Of a DNA stretch of 64,000 nt, positions 31,840 through 45,300 are shown piece after piece (within the stretch, counting starts at the first letter, position 1; each line of letters opens with the position of its first letter). Under the pieces are notes generated by a model. The model saw nothing but the letters and a program-made list of their open reading frames with translations, did not search any database and was not told the DNA's origin. Source of the DNA: Trichobilharzia szidati (Eukaryota; Platyhelminthes; Trematoda; Strigeidida; Schistosomatidae); contig OX235279.1 in the NCBI GenBank assembly GCA_944472155.2, forward strand, positions 174,881,868 through 174,945,867. Direction: 5' to 3'. Made by a program: the position numbers and the translations under genes.

Positions 31840-34800
31840 GTGAGTAATTAAAATCATTATTATTATTTGTTTATTTTTTTTATATGTAGAGAAATTCGAA
31901 TTACCTTACAAGTACCTATGTAAATTATTGTTAGTGGGTTAACTACTGATTAGAATAAGTACTCAATGTATTCTACTTTATTTGCTTTAAAAAAACCCAA
32001 CAACAATAACAACAGGTAGATCAATTATTATTTAAATTCTAGACAACTTTTTATAAAGTAAGAATATATTGATTAATTTAAGGTTTCCATAGTAAGCTAT
32101 TTAAAAAAATACATTGACTCACTGACTAGTTTATTGATTTCATTATTGTTTGCATAGGCTTAATTTGATTAATACTGTCAGTTAGCCATGCCCGTTAGAG
32201 TAAGTGAGATGTATCACAGCTACATTATAACAACCAAAGCGGTTAGGTATCTCTGACTCATACTAAGAAAGCAATATTCATTCGGTAGATGTTTTGAATT
32301 TAAGAGACACGAAGTTCTCTCTCAAGCAATATGGTACAGTTGCCCTGAGTTAACTTGAAGTGAAGTTTTTAAGCAGTCACTCTCCATGAAAATATTAATG
32401 CGCTTATTATGCATGATTTTATCCACCACTTACGCGAGTAAAGCATGTTGGCGTAAAAGAAGTTAGGGGGAATGATAATCGAACCGAGACAGTGCATGAA
32501 AACATTAAGAGATAGGTTGAGCCAAGGGCGGATTTGCGTTTAACTAACGCTTTGTCGAAGTCTATAGTTGATATGGCATGAGATTAATCATCAGAATGGA
32601 GAAGATTTCTACTCACTCTCTCTTTATTCTGTCTTACTTTACTCTTAGTTCTTTTGTCTTTTTACGCCTTTTCATGATTTAAGTTTTACATTTTCATCTT
32701 ATCTCTTATCATCTTATACTTGATTTAAGGTAGTGTGGACTGTCTTGCGGTTATCTGAAGTCCTATACTAATATAAATATATTTATGCCTATGAGAGTAA
32801 ATGTGGTCGAAGCGTAGGATCGTCAAGTGTCACTGTCAGTAGGCTACTGTTCATCCACCAGGGAATCCGATTTTCAAGTTACAGCAGACAGATATGTTGT
32901 GTAGGGTGGCAAAGCATTTGCTGTGAAAAGTAATAGATACCTAGTTCTGAAAAGTTCGAACAAATTAGCATCAAATGTAATTTTTTTAAAATTCCTTTAC
33001 GTTTCTAGTGCTGGAACATAGGGCTTTAAGCTACGGGCTTGAAGTTTCATTAGGAGTGGTGTTTATTTTTACGGGATGGTGTTGCTAGCCTCATGCCCAA
33101 CCACCTCTCTTTACCAGTATTATTTCTGACTTAGAGAGGTAAAGGAGTGCGTCGGTGGTCGGGGATCGAACCCTGAACCACGTGGGGCGTGGTTGGTGAG
33201 CATTCTATCACTGTGCCACTGACGCACCAAATGTAAATAGAATAGGTTATTCACTGAAATTGCATTTTATAAACACACAATGGAATATTTCACTGTACAG
33301 TACAGTTCAAGCAACAACATTTGCGGACTGTGTTGAGTCTGGTTGATAGAGGGATGCTGAGAGAATCAGTTCAATGAACTGATTCCGTTTGAACTAAAAA
33401 TTCTCTTCAATAATCTTAATTATTTCAATAATATTCAAAATACAGGGAAAATATATACCTTGTAAAAACGTTTGTAGATGAAGTAGCTAGACGACAAGTG
33501 GAAATGGCCGTTTATTCTGGACATGAAGGCGATCACTTTCATGAGAATTATTTATAAGTATGTTGCACTACGTGCTGTTTATGAAATAACTGAGGAACAC
33601 GGTTCGAAACCTTTAGAACACTTTGAATGTACGTATATGTATATATATATATATTAAATTTAGGTTATGACTGTTGAGTCAACTTTGCGTAAACCTGCTT
33701 TTAACATTTAGAATTCAACTCATCAATAAACTCAAAGCTTTAAGCATTATACCTTACCTGTTGATAGTTTTTTGATGAACTGATTCATGGAAAGCATTCG
33801 AAGAGGTCAGGAAGTGTAATGAAGTTAAATTTGACAGTTTCACTGAATTCATTCAATCAAATAGCATTTTATTACTATTTACTAAAACAAACACTATTGG
33901 TAAACAGTTTCCAAATGTCGTCATGAATAACTTTTCTTTTGCATGGATTTGCAGATGTATTTTGTATAATCAGAGGCATCAAAAACTTTTCCGAATAGCT
34001 ATAATATTAAGTGTCTATCAACTTTTATGTGGTAGGATGACTTTTAATTATCAATAGGCCTGGCTGATATTCAACCAACCATTTTTCCCCCTATTTTCTG
34101 GAATGAACAGCTTCTGCGATTTGCATGTATTTTTTCTGCTACATTTTGAGATTGACATAGAATCACGTTTGGTTTAATTAAACTTTTGTGGTAGCTAGCA
34201 TGGGATTCGTGTGCCTGTAATGTTCGTCTGGTCAAAGCACTGCGGTAAGATAAGTCTGAAGACGCCTGACTCCCATTTGATATAAGAAACACATGACTGT
34301 GAATATACGATATATATATACATATGTATGCATTGAAATCCATGAATGCTCTTTTCAATGACTTGTTCCTCAGTAATTATGTATGCAAAATTGTAGAACC
34401 TGATGATGAAATCAACGAAAATATTCTTTGTTCATCAGTTACTTTCTTTTTATAGCGTAGATTTCATGATGAAAAAAGCGTTTAACTTCACAATTCCACT
34501 GCCTTTCTTTAATTCTGCTAGGACAGAATTGATTTTATAGTTTTCTTCACATAGTTCATATAGGTGGCTACTTTTTCTCGCTTCCATGCGTTCCGAGTGG
34601 AACATAGAGCTTCTGGCTTTGAGTTTTGAAGTTTCAGTAACGTTGGTACAATTCCTAACAGTGTAGGGCTGTTACGCTCACGTCCAACCTCCCCTCTTTT
34701 CCGCGCTTACCGTTGACCTTGGCAAAGTTTAGGAGTGTACTAGCTGGAAATCGAAATCATACCACTTTCGTGGCTGGCAAGCAGCATTTTACCACTGATC

Positions 34801-37800
34801 TACCGGCACAGCGCGCATTATTCTGTTGCAAATCTAAACCAATTTAGAATGTGATACAGAAAAGTAATCAGAAAGTTGTTGTCCATCGTATGCCAACATC
34901 ACTGTTTGTTTGATAGGTCCTCCGAATTCATCTTTTTTAAGAACACATTACTCGGTTGATTTGTTGCAGAAAGCGATTCGAAACTTATTCAAATTCTTAA
35001 GTTGTGCCCAAATATAAATGCAACACTGGATGCCGAAAGTATACGTGAAATGTTATGCAGAGCTTAATTTTCTATTTCTTTTGATGACAGAGGTGTGAGT
35101 TTGTCATTAACAGGCTGCCAGTTTAAGTTCTGTGGGATTGTAAATGTTTGTTCTATCAGTACGTGAATGAGATTACACCGGAGGCGTGTTATACTTAGAT
35201 TCAGAAGTAGCATAAATGACTGATATACAGAGATATCCTGAAAAGTAATGGTAATACTTATTTCATGCACGAATCCTTCTTAGTGAATTCGAACAAAACA
35301 GTGAAAATACATGGAGCAGGATGTCATATTTCGTCGATATCCTCTCAAAACGGCATACAACCTGAATAATGAAAGTTAATAAATAGTTTCATCAGAATTT
35401 TAATATATTAGATAAGATTATTTCAAATGTAAAGAGTATTAACAACTGGATGACATGGTTTCGAGCGTAAATTATCACTGCTCGTAATCACATCAACTTA
35501 GTCACACGATTTCACAATTTGTCTTACTTATATTTTCTCTCTTTCTCCCTCTCTATTTTCCCCTTGTTGTTTGCTGGCACTTCCCACATCTCCGGTATAG
35601 GCGTTGCATCATGTAGATTGCATGTGTTTGGTGTTGAAACGATAAACAAAGCTTCAGAGATTAACCTCTCTCTCTCCACCTAACTATATTACTTTTTAAT
35701 ACTTTCATTCTGTCCCGCCCTATTTTGTGATTATTTGCAAGTGAATGCAATACACTGGCTGAGCTTTATTCTCAGTTATTTAACTTAGCATGGTCAATTA
35801 TTCTATGTCTAGCTAAATTTTTATGTTCCAGCAATCTAACTGGCTCCGATCTACTAGTTTCACCTATATAAGCATACCGCCAAGTAAGTGTTGATGTAAC
35901 CACGTGAAAATGGGAAAGGAACCAACACTGAAGATGACATGATCAATTGAGGTTATATTTGATATCCACTGAAATAAAGTGTATGTTAGAATTGTAGTGA
36001 AACCAGTAGATGTCATCAGTTAGGTCAGCTGTGATTGAAAGGATACTGACGAAATAAAACGGATCTGTTTTATCCTGTTTTGTGTTGTCGTTGTTTTATT
36101 CAACAATAATAAAAATTATTTTTACTCATAGAAATTTCATGAGAAAAAAGAATCTATTTCATCGTCTATTTCTTATTAATTGGTTAGTTTATCTTGGCAG
36201 TATGAGTTTAATGGGTTTATATTATTAGTCATTATTATTATTATCTCTTCGTTTGTGTATGTAGATGTGTGAATGTATGTGACGTAGTTCTGAAGTGATA
36301 CATTGAAATAAGGAGTGATTCTATGGAAATCATTTTAAAAAATATAAAGAGCAATATTGTGACTGGACACTAGTAACTAGTGGGATGTGTCTAGTCCTTT
36401 GTTCTGTGCAGACTAAATTCTATCAGTCAGGTTTGCAATATGGCTACCATTCTAGGTAACGTCTCTGACTCCTGGTAGCACTGGGTGACGCGGGTTCGAA
36501 TCCCAGAAGGGACATGAGTTCCTTCAAGGTTGCAGATACGCCTTGCTGTGACTGGTGAGTGGCAACTAGCACGAAACCTAGGTCCAAGGCTTCCTGTGGC
36601 CGATTGGCTTCAAACACTTAATATCATCAAGAGTAATATTGGGTTAGTAATATAAATACAATGATAGTCATTGAAAAGGTATGAACTCAAGTTTTCAGGT
36701 CTACTGATAAACATCGCATTTTGTGTGATCAGTCTATATCTGTAGGATCAAACTTAAACTTGATGCGTACAATAAAGAAGAAGAAGACAGTGTCATTATT
36801 GTAAATTTCAGCTTTTAATGAACTAAGTAAGAGTACACATCTGTTTCCTGGTAATCTGTAGACGCTCATGTAAACTCCTTTCACAGTTTAAATCCTCATT
36901 GAGGTCTACAAAAGTAGTCTGATTGATTATATAAACTGTTAAAGGAATGAATGAAGAAAGCTTAGTACAATTACCTGAATAACGCAGATTAAGTGATCTA
37001 CTTTTATTACAGGCTGTACCAGCATTTTGTGTTATCGTTAATTACTAGCATAAAATCTGATAGAATTACTCTACTGTGTCCATGAGCCGTGCTGCTCGAA
37101 AAGTAGAAATTACTAGTTGAAAATCTTTGAAACTAAAAGAGGAGTTCTGTGTGAACCACGTAATCTTTAAGTAACCTGAACTGGCATTAGATTAAGTAAA
37201 CTGAGAAACTGGTCTAACAACAAGCAAAAGGATACGAACACAAGAAAATAGGATTTTAACGAATTTATCATATGTTTCATCTCACAAATTATTATGAACA
37301 TATATACATGGCGGAAACCCTGTTTGATTCACAGAGGTTTTCGAGGTTTTATCTTCCGGCAAGAAAAAAAACATGATTTGCTTGGTCAGAGTGCTTGAAA
37401 AACCGGGACCTTTGCAGATTTCCTGCCTATAGTAGACACTTTTCATGGAGTGAAACACGTCTGTTGTCATCTGCAATATAAATGGCATATCGTTGATGAA
37501 ACTGACTTGATATTAGCTGAAGTGAGTGTAAAGCATTTTGGAGTTAACATCTGCAAGTGAATCTTAGGAACCATTTTTATTGAATTCAGTGATCTCTTAC
37601 CTTCTAAATTTTGTTATCTTTTTATGTTCTTCATTTTCGCCAAATGACTGAAGAATATTTCTCAAAAGCTTGGTACAGGTTTATTAACTAGGCTTGGTGA
37701 AATAATGTTTCAGCGCCTATAGATACTAACCACTTGGTCGAAGCAAAGTAAGTGGAATTAAATTTGAATATGGAGACTATTCCTTGACTGCTGAGTTTCG

Positions 37801-40800
37801 TATCCAACAAGTTTTCCTCCACATTGTTATGCTTTCATTGCGTTCCAAGTGAAACAAAGAGCTTCAGCAGCACATCTATATTGTAGTTTGTTCTCTACTG
37901 CCATTTTTACCTGGCTCTACGACTACCCACAAGTCTTCATTTCCTAGTTGTCGTGATCTCGTCTATGTCACCCTTGGCACCCAACATATCGCCTGATATT
38001 TAGGTCTCATTTGAGGACCTAATTGGAGTGTGAGGTCACTTGAAGAACTCCCAAGTGTATACCTAACCCATCTCCATTTCCTTCTACATAGATGTTGCAC
38101 AATAAGTTGTTGGTTGATTCGTTGCGAGAGTTCCTCATCGCATAACCTTTCCGACCGGCCGTCCGATCTTCAGTATCGAGCGAAGTCAACTGTTGGTGAA
38201 AGTCTCCTGTAGCATGTTTTAAATGCTTTTAGTGACACACGAAAAGTCTCTGGACTCCATAGAAGCAGTAAGTGGCTTAAGATTGGTGTTGAAAATCAAA
38301 ATAGCATTCACATATATATGTATATGGAAGGATATTCTATTATACATCAAGTGAAACTCAGTTATGCATCTAGAGGGAATACTATTTTCATCTGTGAGTA
38401 AGGTGTCTTTTTAAGCATAAGAAGCACAATAATCAGGTCACTAATTTTATTGAAGGTATAAGGTTGTGTCTGAATTACGATTTTTTTAAAGCTGATCTAT
38501 ACTTAAAGCGTGAACTCAGCATCCTTTCTAAAAAAAAAGACAATACACGTTTTATAGCACTTCTATAAGCGATGAATTCTTCCAACTTATTTTACCTGTG
38601 TGAAAAGGTTTCTTCTCAAACGGTATCTTTTTTCACCTTTAGCAAGCATTCTGTTTTTGCCTTTACTAAGTTGTTCAACTATGTCATTTTTATGTATTTA
38701 ACAGACCTTTATGCATATACATCGTGAAAGTCATTTGCTTCAGTGGTTTTCTGATTTCGTCTGTGTCATGTCTTGATTTCCCCCGTGTATCCAGTATTTC
38801 TTCTCACATAAGCAGGACTATTTACACTGTGAAACCATGCGAAACTTTAAAATAATTTATGTGAGGCAAAAACCTATCGATAAACTGAGTGACTGAAATC
38901 TCCTGTTGGATCTGTGACAACTTCTGTTTTAAGAAATTAAGATGGAGTAGACAGTTAAAACAAAGCCTAAAAGATAATATTTCAAACAATCACCTGGATT
39001 CTGTTAAGGCACTTCTATCAGCTAGACGTGTGCATCTGTTTTAGTTTAATTTGATATTCTGCATTTCACTGTCATAGAAATCAGTGTATGCATCTGTCAA
39101 TCAATGGCCTAGAATTCAATTATTTCCACTTTCTACTAGATGAGTAAAGATATGATGCTTACATTTATGGATGCAGACTCCTCATATTCGATTTTATTTA
39201 TACCTCAGGTTGTTGATTCCATTGGGGCACTTTTAATGTCAAAAAAATAACACACACACAATATTTCTGTTGTCTAGCAATCTACTTTATTTGGTGAGGC
39301 TATATCAGATAGACTAAGTCTGGCAAATCGACTATATGATATTACTGGGTTGATGATTAAAGTTGTTGAAAGGAATACTTGAAACGCGACAGAATTTCAA
39401 TCAGCCGTCTACTTTGTATCCCTGAGGTAAGCGATTATCAGATCACACATCACATTTATCTAACGGCATTATCCTGTTATGTGGAATGTGTATGTATGCT
39501 AGATATATTTAACTTTAGAATTTCTCTTATATATATATATTTGTGTATATGAAATATATTTAAATTTTTAAAATGGTAACAGCAATATTACAACTAGATT
39601 GAGACATCTTCTAGAGCCTCACTTTTTCCGTTTGTAGAAATGTACAGCATTTAGAAGGTTATTTGAAGAAAGTATTTTGTTAACTTATGAGGTAAAGCAT
39701 GAAAATGTATTCTAATTAAGTTAGTTCACATAGAGAAACAAATTATCCCTACACCTAGGGCAATAATAAAGTGCATGTAGGCATAAAATGCCTTTCTGGA
39801 TGGTTACAGAATAGATAATATTTACTTCCCATGATTCGTGATTGTATAACCTTTTGTTTGATTGTCAACATCGCCCTGCGTGGCTAAGTAAAGGACAAAC
39901 AAAATCTATTCGCAGCACTATTCTATCTCCTCTTGTGGATACAGAACACAAGATTGATGTCAACGAGACGGCTTTCAAAGTCACTTACTGCATAGCAACA
40001 AATCTCAATTTCGCCTTAAGAGTTCTACTACTAAATATTGCTGAGGCTGTTGGGATTCATATTAAGAAGCCTAATTTGTACGTCCAAAAGAAGCTAGTTC
40101 AGACATTATCATTACCTTGGTTATCTAGGTTTGAATGATCCTCAATTTTTATAGAAGTTTCCTTAATTTTATTTGATATTCTATTTGCTATTCTATTTTT
40201 ATTATTATTATAATTTAAGTATCTTTAATGAACTGTAATTCCATTGATCTTACTTTACAAATGGATTTTATTATTTAATAAACACTAATATTGTTATTGA
40301 CTACTAATCTAGAATATTCTATGTATGTAAACATGCATATATAATTGCAGAGCCAGAAGAGGAGGAAATTATCGAAAAGGATACTACATTCATGAACTTT
40401 TGACTTCATTAACTTTGAGATACCAGCCTAAATGACAATGTGCACTTCGAAGACTGAACATCGAAAGTCATTACGATAATAGTGAAAAGTCAGCCTTCAA
40501 ATTGAAGCATGTAAAAAAAGATGAGTCATTACACGGAGTCTGTAAAGTCAGGCGAAAGGTTGAAAAATGCGTATTCTGCATTTTGTAGACTTTGTTTAAT
40601 GTTTACTGAGAAGCACTACACGAAAACGGGTATATAGCTTGTGTCATTTACGTTACACTTAATATATATATTTGGCACAGCAGTTATAACTCTCGCTGAC
40701 CATGCACATGGTCCGGGGTTCGATACCCTGCCTACGCGAACATGATATCTATAGTTGATCTGAGAAATTTGGGCTACCGGTATCACATGCTGAAAATTCC

Positions 40801-42322
40801 ATACGTGTACCAAAAATACCGTGTGGAATCAAGCTTTAATAAAAAAAATAATAAAAATATTTAATCTGAGCTGTGTTCCGCACATACATTAGTGTTGAAC
40901 CACTAGCTATGCAGCCGATAATCAGCGTGCATTCAGTGAAACTCAGTCTTTCAAATGGTGTAATTAATCATTCTCTAGTGTGAATAGCCAATAGTTTCCT
41001 TGTTCATCTGTTTAGTTTTTCACTGGATTTTTTAAACAGTTATTCAGTAAAAACTTTTAAAGTGAATTCTTTACATAACAGGAAAACAAAAAATATTTTC
41101 AGTCTACTTCTACTTGTGATAAAATTTCTAATTATTTCAAAGGTGACCTTATAAGATTGTGTTTTAACTGACAGGACAGTATTAAAGCATCTTACTAATT
41201 AGTGAATTTCTTGATGCTACGTTTCCATACACTATATGTATATATATATATATTCTCATGGTTGGAAAGTACTAGAATAGTTACATACAACTTGAAATTT
41301 AAGAATATGACTGAAGTGATAGTGAACATTCACAAAGAAGCAAACTAAAGTAAGATGCTTTACAAGGATTTCTCAAACAGCACTATTACTCAGTGCAGAA
41401 AGTCTGTAGCAGTTTTGAGAAGTGTAAATCTATAGATCTAGTCGTTAATTAGAGGACATTGTCTTGACAACTGAAAAGGAATATTTAATTTAATTTTAGA
41501 TTTTCCCGTCGACCGATTGGACCGAAGTCCTCGGTCTCAGGCTGACATGTTGGCGCTTAAAACTATGGGCACTGGATCCGAGCCTCGGTGGGAACATCAT
41601 CACTCACTGCGGAATGCAGGTACATCCAGGTGACGAGTCCCGAATAGGACGAAACGCACATTCTGGATTCCACTGCTAGTCACCATCCACAAATTAACTT
41701 GGAAAAAGAACATGTAGCTTCAAAATAAAAGTGTACCACAGAGAATAACAGTGTCATGTGACTTGGCATACCATTTAGCAGTAGAATCGATGTCATCCCA
41801 TTTAGATTATGAACAACGTCTTAGTGGTCAAATCATTTTTACCACTGATATTCCGTCAGAACTAATTAGTGAGACTAAGGTATGTGAAGAAGTAGATCAT
41901 TCAGCGAATGGTTTTAATAAAATCTAATACAGGCAAATAAAGCCAACATAACGTCAAATAAACAGCAAATCTTGCTAATTGATACTATATGACACTAACA
42001 ACTGTTCATGTCACCCAAGAAAAATTTAACGCTTTAATTAAAACACTAAAGTATCACTATTGTAATTTTTTTAACAATCTTTAATAATATATATATGTAA
42101 ATACTGAAATCAATATTAAACTTACCTGAGCGCACCAAATACAATTTTATGATAAATATCACCATTTATCACTGCTATTTTATATTGCAGTGGATGCTGG
42201 TATTTTTTGGAAGAGCAAAGTTTACAAGACTTGTAAGACGACTTATTATAATAACCACCACTACTTAGTCAGGTTTCTCATTAAATTTGAAATTTCTCGA
42301 TCGATATCCTGATCAATATGCG

Positions 42323-42356
<34 letters not shown>

Positions 42357-45300
42357 ATCTGACAAGACGGTTGATAGACAGATTTCTGTATAGCATTTTC
42401 AAAATAAATTAAATAGTTTTTATTAATTTATCTTGATGTTAAGACTATACTTGTTTAACAACGAATTTATAAATTAACCATCACTAATGAAGAGCTCTGT
42501 ATTCTGTGAATATTCTGCAGTAAGAATGATGTGAATATTGCAGTTAACTGAACGTGTAGAGATTATATTAACAAAACGTTTTCATTTTTTAACAGAGCAC
42601 AACTAACATTTGAACATACTATTAGAAGTCTCTCACTTTTGAGTAATAACCATCTCAGCTACTGATATGATTGCTGTATGAGCAGGAAAGCTTCCTTCCA
42701 AGGATATTTTATGTAAGGCTGGTTAAGCCATAAGCAGGTTTGCTGTCATGGTGGAAGTACTGGGCGATGCTTCAAACCAGTATGACACTGATCTTTGTAT
42801 CTAACAATTATGGGACATCTGTTTACGCCTTGAAGGCGTCTGTGACCAATGACTTCCAATAGTTTTAATTTTGAATTTATGACTACAAGTAACTGTTTGG
42901 ATGGTTTTGTAGAATACTGGACAGCTGTTTCGTTGTAGTTTGGAACTCATCGCCATTACGCACATACCACATGGCTTCGAACCTAGGACCTCCCGGTTAC
43001 AAGGCAAGCTCGTAGACCATTCATCCAATGGCCCTAACTTCTACCAATTCGTGACCACTAACCAATGTCATCTGCGGAAACTCCATCCTCACTCCCAAAT
43101 GGTTGGCCCCCACTCTAGGTAACTTCGTCCTGTAGCTAGTCACTAGCGAGCATCAGATTAATTTTTCAAGAATGCCGATGAGTCCCAAATTAGGAGGAAA
43201 CAGCTGTCCAGTACTCCAGTACTGGTTTTCAATGGTTCTCTAATTGACATCAATCTGTGGCCTAACCTGAATCCCCACATACTAATTCTTGAAGATTTTT
43301 AGAATATTGAAATAATTTTATCACACTGATGACAGTTTATTGCTGAAGACAGGTTTTCCGAAGACATCGCTTGAGCATTCATTTGTGCATGTATCTGCGC
43401 TGAAACATACACATTAACCATGCACCAGAAGAAGGGCTTTGTTTATTTCGATCACAGCTCAGTTCCTTAATCTGAACGCAACTGTTGACTACAGTGTGCA
43501 CTTAATCTTTAGAAGGTGGTGTCCCTTTCTGTTAAAGACAGCACTGAGTTCTGCTATTTGACCGGTAGACACTGCTGTGTGCTACTTAGGTCAACTATTC
43601 CCAATATTATATAAAGTTTTAGGAAATAATTTTTCCCTATGTAACCTCTCTTAGGATATACACTGGAAAAATGAATGAAGCGTTGAATCGGGAGAATAAA
43701 AATTATGGTAGAATTCTTGTAACCCATAAGGAAGATTATAAATGCATGACTGAAAACCATCTTCTCAAAGCATATATTGTGGTCATTATTCTAGGAAACT
43801 TGGTTGAGCCATTAAGTAACACCAAGATAGGTTGCACTGGATCAGCATTAAAAATAACCAGAGTATGCCTTAAGCGAATGGAAATCATTTTGTTGCTTAG
43901 TAACTCGTAGTCAGGTTGATTTCAACGTACCTATTCGATTTCTGGTCAGTTCATATCCACAGTCATCTTGATGAGTATACAGTAGATTAAGCTGTGCATA
44001 AATAACTAAGGAAGCTGTAATGGTCACTTATTTTGATGTGGTTGTGTGTCGCTGAGACGGATGATTTAATCGTAAAGGTTTCATTTTGTAAAAAGAATGG
44101 ATACTGAACAAAGAGTACTCTTTTCGATAACTTCATCACCAGGCTCTACAGTTATATATACATTATAGTGAATGAATGAATGAATTAGTGTTATGAACAA
44201 CATTAATGTTGTTTAAATAACATCGAATCAATAATATTGATAGATTACAGCTGAACAGCATCAACATAAAATAAGCTGAATGTCAGAAAAATTAGGAAAG
44301 ATAATATTACAAATTCATGAGTTTATAGTCTCTACTGAAGGCCGGCCAGGGCAGTAGTAGTGGCTGGCTGGACTTGCTTCTTTTGAACACAGAGCACTGG
44401 TTGTTTGAGGCGAATTGCAATAGCCTCTGCTGTTTGGAGCATGCGGTGCTTCGATGATTTTTGCAATTTATTAGGCACCCGGTAGATTATAGAGAAGGAT
44501 TCAACGCTGGCTTTGTGGCCGGCCGGTTTGCACCAGATGGTCCAATATCGAACTGTTAATGGTTTTCACTACACCTTTACTTAGCCATAGTGGGAGATGT
44601 TCTCGAGCCTGCACGAAAAATCAAGTTCCTAGAGCAACGGCCAATATAACTCGCTCCACCACAAGTCTAGGTACTTCATCTTTCAGTCGAGGTAGCACCA
44701 TCGGTCGTGTCTCTAAACACCATCTTCAGCGCAGTCTCAAATATGCAGTGAGCTTATTTGGATTTTCCATAAATGACTGAATTATCTCCTATGACACCCT
44801 GACCACTGTAAAGATGTCTATGGAAAAGAATGAGACTTTCTTAGTTAAACCGCTCAGCTCAAAGAACACATAAACATGTCAAAATCAACCAAATGAGCTA
44901 TAAATGGTCTTTATTATTACTATTATTTCAGAATGATTACCTACGTGTTAGGCTTTAATATAACAAAATAATTCGTAGTCTCATTGTGTACACTAATCCT
45001 TGTCTTTAGGAATTTGTAGTTGACTTGATGATTGAATTTTTGTAAAAGCTTGAAAGGCTATTCGCATACGTTGAAACAATAAATTCCCTGTCCATCTATA
45101 AATCTGGATTAACAGTGACTTGGAGTAAGTGTCGGTGAGCCTGTTGACTGTTGCATATGTGTGCACAAGTAGCTAGACTTATCAACTTTTGAGGCGAAAA
45201 TTTAACCGATACATAACATATATATATCGTGGAGTGTGGTGGACTGACTTGTTTAGGGATTTCAAGACACTGAATGATTGGAATAGATAATTCTAATTAT

